Assembly (NCBI GenBank): GCA_009787075.1
Contig: WRGS01000212.1
Coordinates: 1-14,272, forward strand
DNA from: Paludibacter sp.
GTDB lineage: Bacteria > Bacteroidota > Bacteroidia > Bacteroidales > Paludibacteraceae
DNA: 14,272 nt
Direction: 5' to 3'
The translations under genes were made by a program, and so were the position numbers. The notes beneath the pieces are model-generated. The model did no database searches, was not told the origin of the DNA, and was given only the letters and a program-made list of their open reading frames with translations. Positions 11,972 through 14,272 of this stretch are shown piece by piece. Position 1 is the stretch's first letter. The number at the start of each line of letters is the position of its first letter.

Positions 11972-13738
11972 ATGAAAGAAATCAAATTATCTTTGCTTTA
12001 TAGAGATATGTGGCAATCATCGGGGAAGTATGTGCCGCGTAAAGACCAACTAGAAAAAATTGCTCCGCATATTATTGAAATGGGCTGCTTTGCTCGCGTA
12101 GAAACCAATGGCGGCGCATCGGAACAGGTAAATTTACTGTTTGGAGAAAATCCAAACGCTTCTGTTCGTGCATTTTGCAAACCTTTCAACGAGGTAGGCA
12201 TTCAAACGCACATGCTGGACAGAGGTCTCAACGGAATTCGTATGAATCCTGTGCCTGCTGATGTGCGTAAATTGATGTACCGCGTTAAAAAAGCGCAGGG
12301 CGTTGATATTACACGCATTTTCTGCGGATTGAACGATACGCGCAACATTATTCCTGCAATCGGCTGGGCAAAAGAAGCAGGTATGATTGCGCAGGCGACT
12401 TTGTGCATCACTTATTCGCCAATTCACAACGCCGATTATTATATCAGAATGGCAGAAGAATTGATTGCCGCAGGCGCAGACGAAATCTGCTTGAAAGATA
12501 TGGCGGGCATTGGTCGTCCTGTTACCAACGGAAAAATTGTGAAAGCAATTAAAGACAAACATCCGAATATTCCTGTTGAATATCACGGACATACAGGACC
12601 CGGTTTTTCTGTTGCTTCGATGCTTGAAGTGGCAAAAGCTGGCGTTGATTATCTTGACGTGGCAATGGAACCGCTTTCATGGGGAATGATTCATCCTGAC
12701 GTAATTACGATTGTAGAAATGCTGCGCGATGCTGGATTTAAAGTGCCTGAAATCAATATGAATGCTTATATGAAAGTACGCGAATTGACGCAAAGTTTCA
12801 TTGACGACTTTTTGGGATATTTTATTGATGAAAGAAATCGTTTTATGAATTCGCTGCTTATTGGTTGCGGACTTCCGGGCGGAATGATGGGTTCGTTGAT
12901 GGCTGATTTAAAAGGCGTTCACGCTGCCATTAATTCTAATCTGAAAGCAAAAGGACAAAAAGAACTTACAGAAGATGAACTGCTTGTTCAACTTTTTGAA
13001 GAAGTAAAATATGTTTGGCCAAAAGTGGGTTATCCACCGCTTGTAACTCCGTTCAGTCAATATGTTAAAAATATTGCTTTGATGAATATTTTCACAATGA
13101 GCAAAGGCGGGAAACGTTACGAAATGATTGACAAGGCAACGTGGGATATGATTCTCGGAAAAGCAGGAAACTTGCCTGGACCACTTGCGCCTGAAATTAT
13201 TGAGTTGGCAAAAGAAAAAGGATTTGAATTTTCTACCAATAATCCGCAGGACAATTATCCTGACGAATTGCCGAAATTTATAGAAATGATGAAAGAACTC
13301 GGCTGGGAGCGCGGGCAGAACGATGAAGAACTGTTTGAATTTGCTATGCACGAAAAACAATATCGCGAATACAAATCAGGCGAGGCTAAAAAACGTTTCA
13401 ATAAGGAACTCGAAGATGAAATCAAAAAACGTCATACCGCAAGCGGCTCGGCTGCACCAAATGTTAATTTGACCGAACTTGCAATTGCCCGCCACCCAAA
13501 AGCAGAGGCGGTGATTGGTCAGGCGGCAGGGCGCGTTTTGTGGGAATTTGATTTGGACGACATTTCTTTGAAACCCGAAAATGGAAAGCGTTTCAAAGAA
13601 GGAGATTTGCTTTGCGCATTGCAAACCGCTAACGGATTGGAATTTGTATATGCAAACTACGATGGCAAAATCGTTGATTCGGTTGAGCAGGGAAAAACCG
13701 TCAAAAAAGGCGATGTGCTTGCATATTTAGAAAAATAA
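11972..13738 (+). CDS. Carboxyltransferase (oxaloacetate decarboxylase alpha / pyruvate carboxylase B type)
   Basis: This encodes 588 residues. The N-terminal TIM barrel is the carboxyltransferase domain that moves CO2 between biotin and pyruvate/oxaloacetate. Metal-site residues are visible: Asp12 in LYRDMWQSSGKY (canonical enzymes have RDAHQS, so Ala-His is Met-Trp here), Lys175 in EICLKDMAGIG, and the His205/His207 pair in EYHGHTGPG. The PYC/OADA conserved domain follows (about 300-480; GCGLPGGMMGSLMADLKG, YPPLVTPFSQYVKNIALMN). After an acidic linker comes a biotinyl-like domain (about 515-588) ending GKTVKKGDVLAYLEK. Where a biotin carrier has E-A-M-K-M this protein has Q551-T-A-N554-G555, so the biotinylated lysine is absent. 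A separate carrier protein must act in trans, or the domain has another role. I recall similar lysine-less tails in other Bacteroidetes homologues. Whether it serves a sodium pump or anaplerosis cannot be settled without its partners. Confidence 0.9.
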   Translation: MKEIKLSLLYRDMWQSSGKYVPRKDQLEKIAPHIIEMGCFARVETNGGASEQVNLLFGENPNASVRAFCKPFNEVGIQTHMLDRGLNGIRMNPVPADVRKLMYRVKKAQGVDITRIFCGLNDTRNIIPAIGWAKEAGMIAQATLCITYSPIHNADYYIRMAEELIAAGADEICLKDMAGIGRPVTNGKIVKAIKDKHPNIPVEYHGHTGPGFSVASMLEVAKAGVDYLDVAMEPLSWGMIHPDVITIVEMLRDAGFKVPEINMNAYMKVRELTQSFIDDFLGYFIDERNRFMNSLLIGCGLPGGMMGSLMADLKGVHAAINSNLKAKGQKELTEDELLVQLFEEVKYVWPKVGYPPLVTPFSQYVKNIALMNIFTMSKGGKRYEMIDKATWDMILGKAGNLPGPLAPEIIELAKEKGFEFSTNNPQDNYPDELPKFIEMMKELGWERGQNDEELFEFAMHEKQYREYKSGEAKKRFNKELEDEIKKRHTASGSAAPNVNLTELAIARHPKAEAVIGQAAGRVLWEFDLDDISLKPENGKRFKEGDLLCALQTANGLEFVYANYDGKIVDSVEQGKTVKKGDVLAYLEK

Positions 13739-13775
13739 TGCCAAGCATTTGAACATCATTTTTTTGTAAAAGAAC

Positions 13776-13822
13776 AGCCAAAAATACAGACAAAGCAATG
13801 TTTGTGTTTTTGGCTATTTTTT
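13776..13822 (+). terminator. Terminator of the carboxyltransferase gene, possibly bidirectional
   Basis: AGCCAAAAA (13776-13784) pairs with TTTTTGGCT (13807-13815), with further partial pairing inside (ACAAA 13790-13794 with TTTGT 13801-13805). A run of six Ts follows at 13817-13822. The minus strand also reads a T-rich tail after the hairpin, so it may end the convergent QueG-like gene as well. Confidence 0.8.
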
Positions 13823-13854
13823 GTTGTAATTTTTTGGGATTTTAATTTTCTTTA

Positions 13855-14272
13855 TTACATTCCAAATCTTTTGGGACAAACTATTCTGCATTTATTACAA
13901 TTAACAACTTCAAAACCTCTTTCATTAGTGGTATAAGTATAGGGTCTGCACAATTTCTGATTGACTGTTTTTCCGTCCAACGCATTGACAGGACAATTAT
14001 CCAAGCACAAATGGCAATTTTCTATGCACAATTCTTCGGATAAATGGTCGGATTTCAAATCTAAATTCGTCAATATTGCGCCCAATGTCAAAAAATTCCC
14101 ATAAAGTTTATTCATAAAAAGAGTGTTTTTGCCCAAACTTCCCAGCCCTGCCAATACAGCGGCATGACGCATTGATAAAATTCCTTTTCCTTTAATTTTA
14201 TCTGTTTCCCAATAGTCATACGGACAATCGCAAGGTAATAGAAGGGCTACGCAATTTAATTGCTCTATAATA
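13855..14272 (-). CDS. QueG-like double [4Fe-4S] cluster protein (partial, 5' end missing)
   Basis: The frame stays open from its TAA stop to the window edge, giving 138 visible C-terminal residues; the start lies outside. An apparent start at 14172 is internal, because upstream codons continue the family sequence (LLPCDCPYDYWETDKIKGKG). Visible motifs, numbered from the window edge: SMRHAAVLAGLGSLGKNTLFMN (33-54, typical of the epoxyqueuosine reductase superfamily), a first cluster motif C82-x3-C86-x2-C89-x3-C93-P, and a second C125-x2-C128-x3-C132-P, with Cys108 between. QueG reduces epoxyqueuosine in tRNA to queuosine, but the wider family includes many proteins of unknown role. Because the cobalamin-binding half is not visible, true QueG cannot be distinguished from a paralogue. 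Confidence 0.85.
   Translation of the reverse strand, partial: IIEQLNCVALLLPCDCPYDYWETDKIKGKGILSMRHAAVLAGLGSLGKNTLFMNKLYGNFLTLGAILTNLDLKSDHLSEELCIENCHLCLDNCPVNALDGKTVNQKLCRPYTYTTNERGFEVVNCNKCRIVCPKRFGM

Noticed and set aside
12134..12592. A 152-codon minus-strand frame inside the carboxyltransferase gene
   Set aside because: It is an antisense shadow, rich in His, Asn and Cys in the way reversed coding sequence is; no start context.
12908..13360. A 150-codon minus-strand frame inside the carboxyltransferase gene
   Set aside because: It is an antisense shadow dominated by Phe and Lys; the sense frame is clearly coding.
14173..14272. The ATG at 14172 as the start of the QueG-like gene
   Set aside because: Codons upstream stay open to the window edge and continue family-like sequence, so the gene is truncated by the window rather than starting there.
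1..14272. CRISPR array, prophage, insertion sequence, toxin-antitoxin or defence genes
   Set aside because: There are no regularly spaced repeats, transposase or integrase genes, and all sizeable genes fall into envelope or housekeeping families.

Overview
The window looks like ordinary chromosomal sequence from a member of the Bacteroidetes, most likely Bacteroidales. It is AT-rich. Several intergenic regions carry the Bacteroidetes -7 promoter box (TAnnTTTG), some with a TTG about 16-21 bases upstream. Genes lack Shine-Dalgarno sequences and start after A/T-rich leaders. The protein families are also typical: a PorT/OmpW-like barrel, a calycin-like lipoprotein, a Bacteroidetes-type TonB, a MlaD/MCE protein with an NPKRYVHFSVW tail, and an HtpG with NIFPIIKKFLYSDHEIFLREL near its N terminus (quoted length 20).

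Layout. (1) 1-1100: GC-rich inverted repeats, an outer-membrane barrel gene with its terminator, and a second palindromic repeat. (2) 1190-2740, minus strand: an operon of an OmpH/Skp-like chaperone and a small surface lipoprotein with a terminator, then a tRNA-Arg(ACG) with its own promoter and terminator. (3) 2797-4319, minus strand: a small one-span membrane protein, then lemA directly followed by a lipoprotein with a Rieske-like fold whose histidine ligands are replaced. (4) 4420-6790, plus strand: a promoter with a long leader holding two overlapping micro-ORFs, a GH43 glycosidase without a signal peptide, and a MlaD-type lipid-transport protein with a terminator. (5) 6853-10098: htpG, and a convergent membrane glycosyltransferase whose gene ends 3 bases away. 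(6) 10125-11692: divergent overlapping promoters, an HD-domain phosphohydrolase, a shared-gap terminator, and a convergent tonB-type gene. (7) 11816-13822: a 21-bp-phased direct repeat, a promoter, and a carboxyltransferase gene of the oxaloacetate decarboxylase alpha/pyruvate carboxylase B type with its terminator. (8) 13855-14272: the 3' part of a QueG-like double [4Fe-4S] protein that runs off the window.

The common theme is cell-envelope biogenesis (barrel, Skp, lipoproteins, LemA, MCE, TonB, glycosyltransferase) with housekeeping genes between. I found no phage, insertion sequence, CRISPR array, toxin-antitoxin or defence cluster, and no clear new multi-gene system. The points most worth a second look are a covarying 19-56 tertiary pair in the tRNA-Arg, the altered metal ligands in the Rieske-like lipoprotein encoded next to lemA, the missing biotinyl lysine in the carboxyltransferase tail, and the micro-ORF leader of the GH43 gene.
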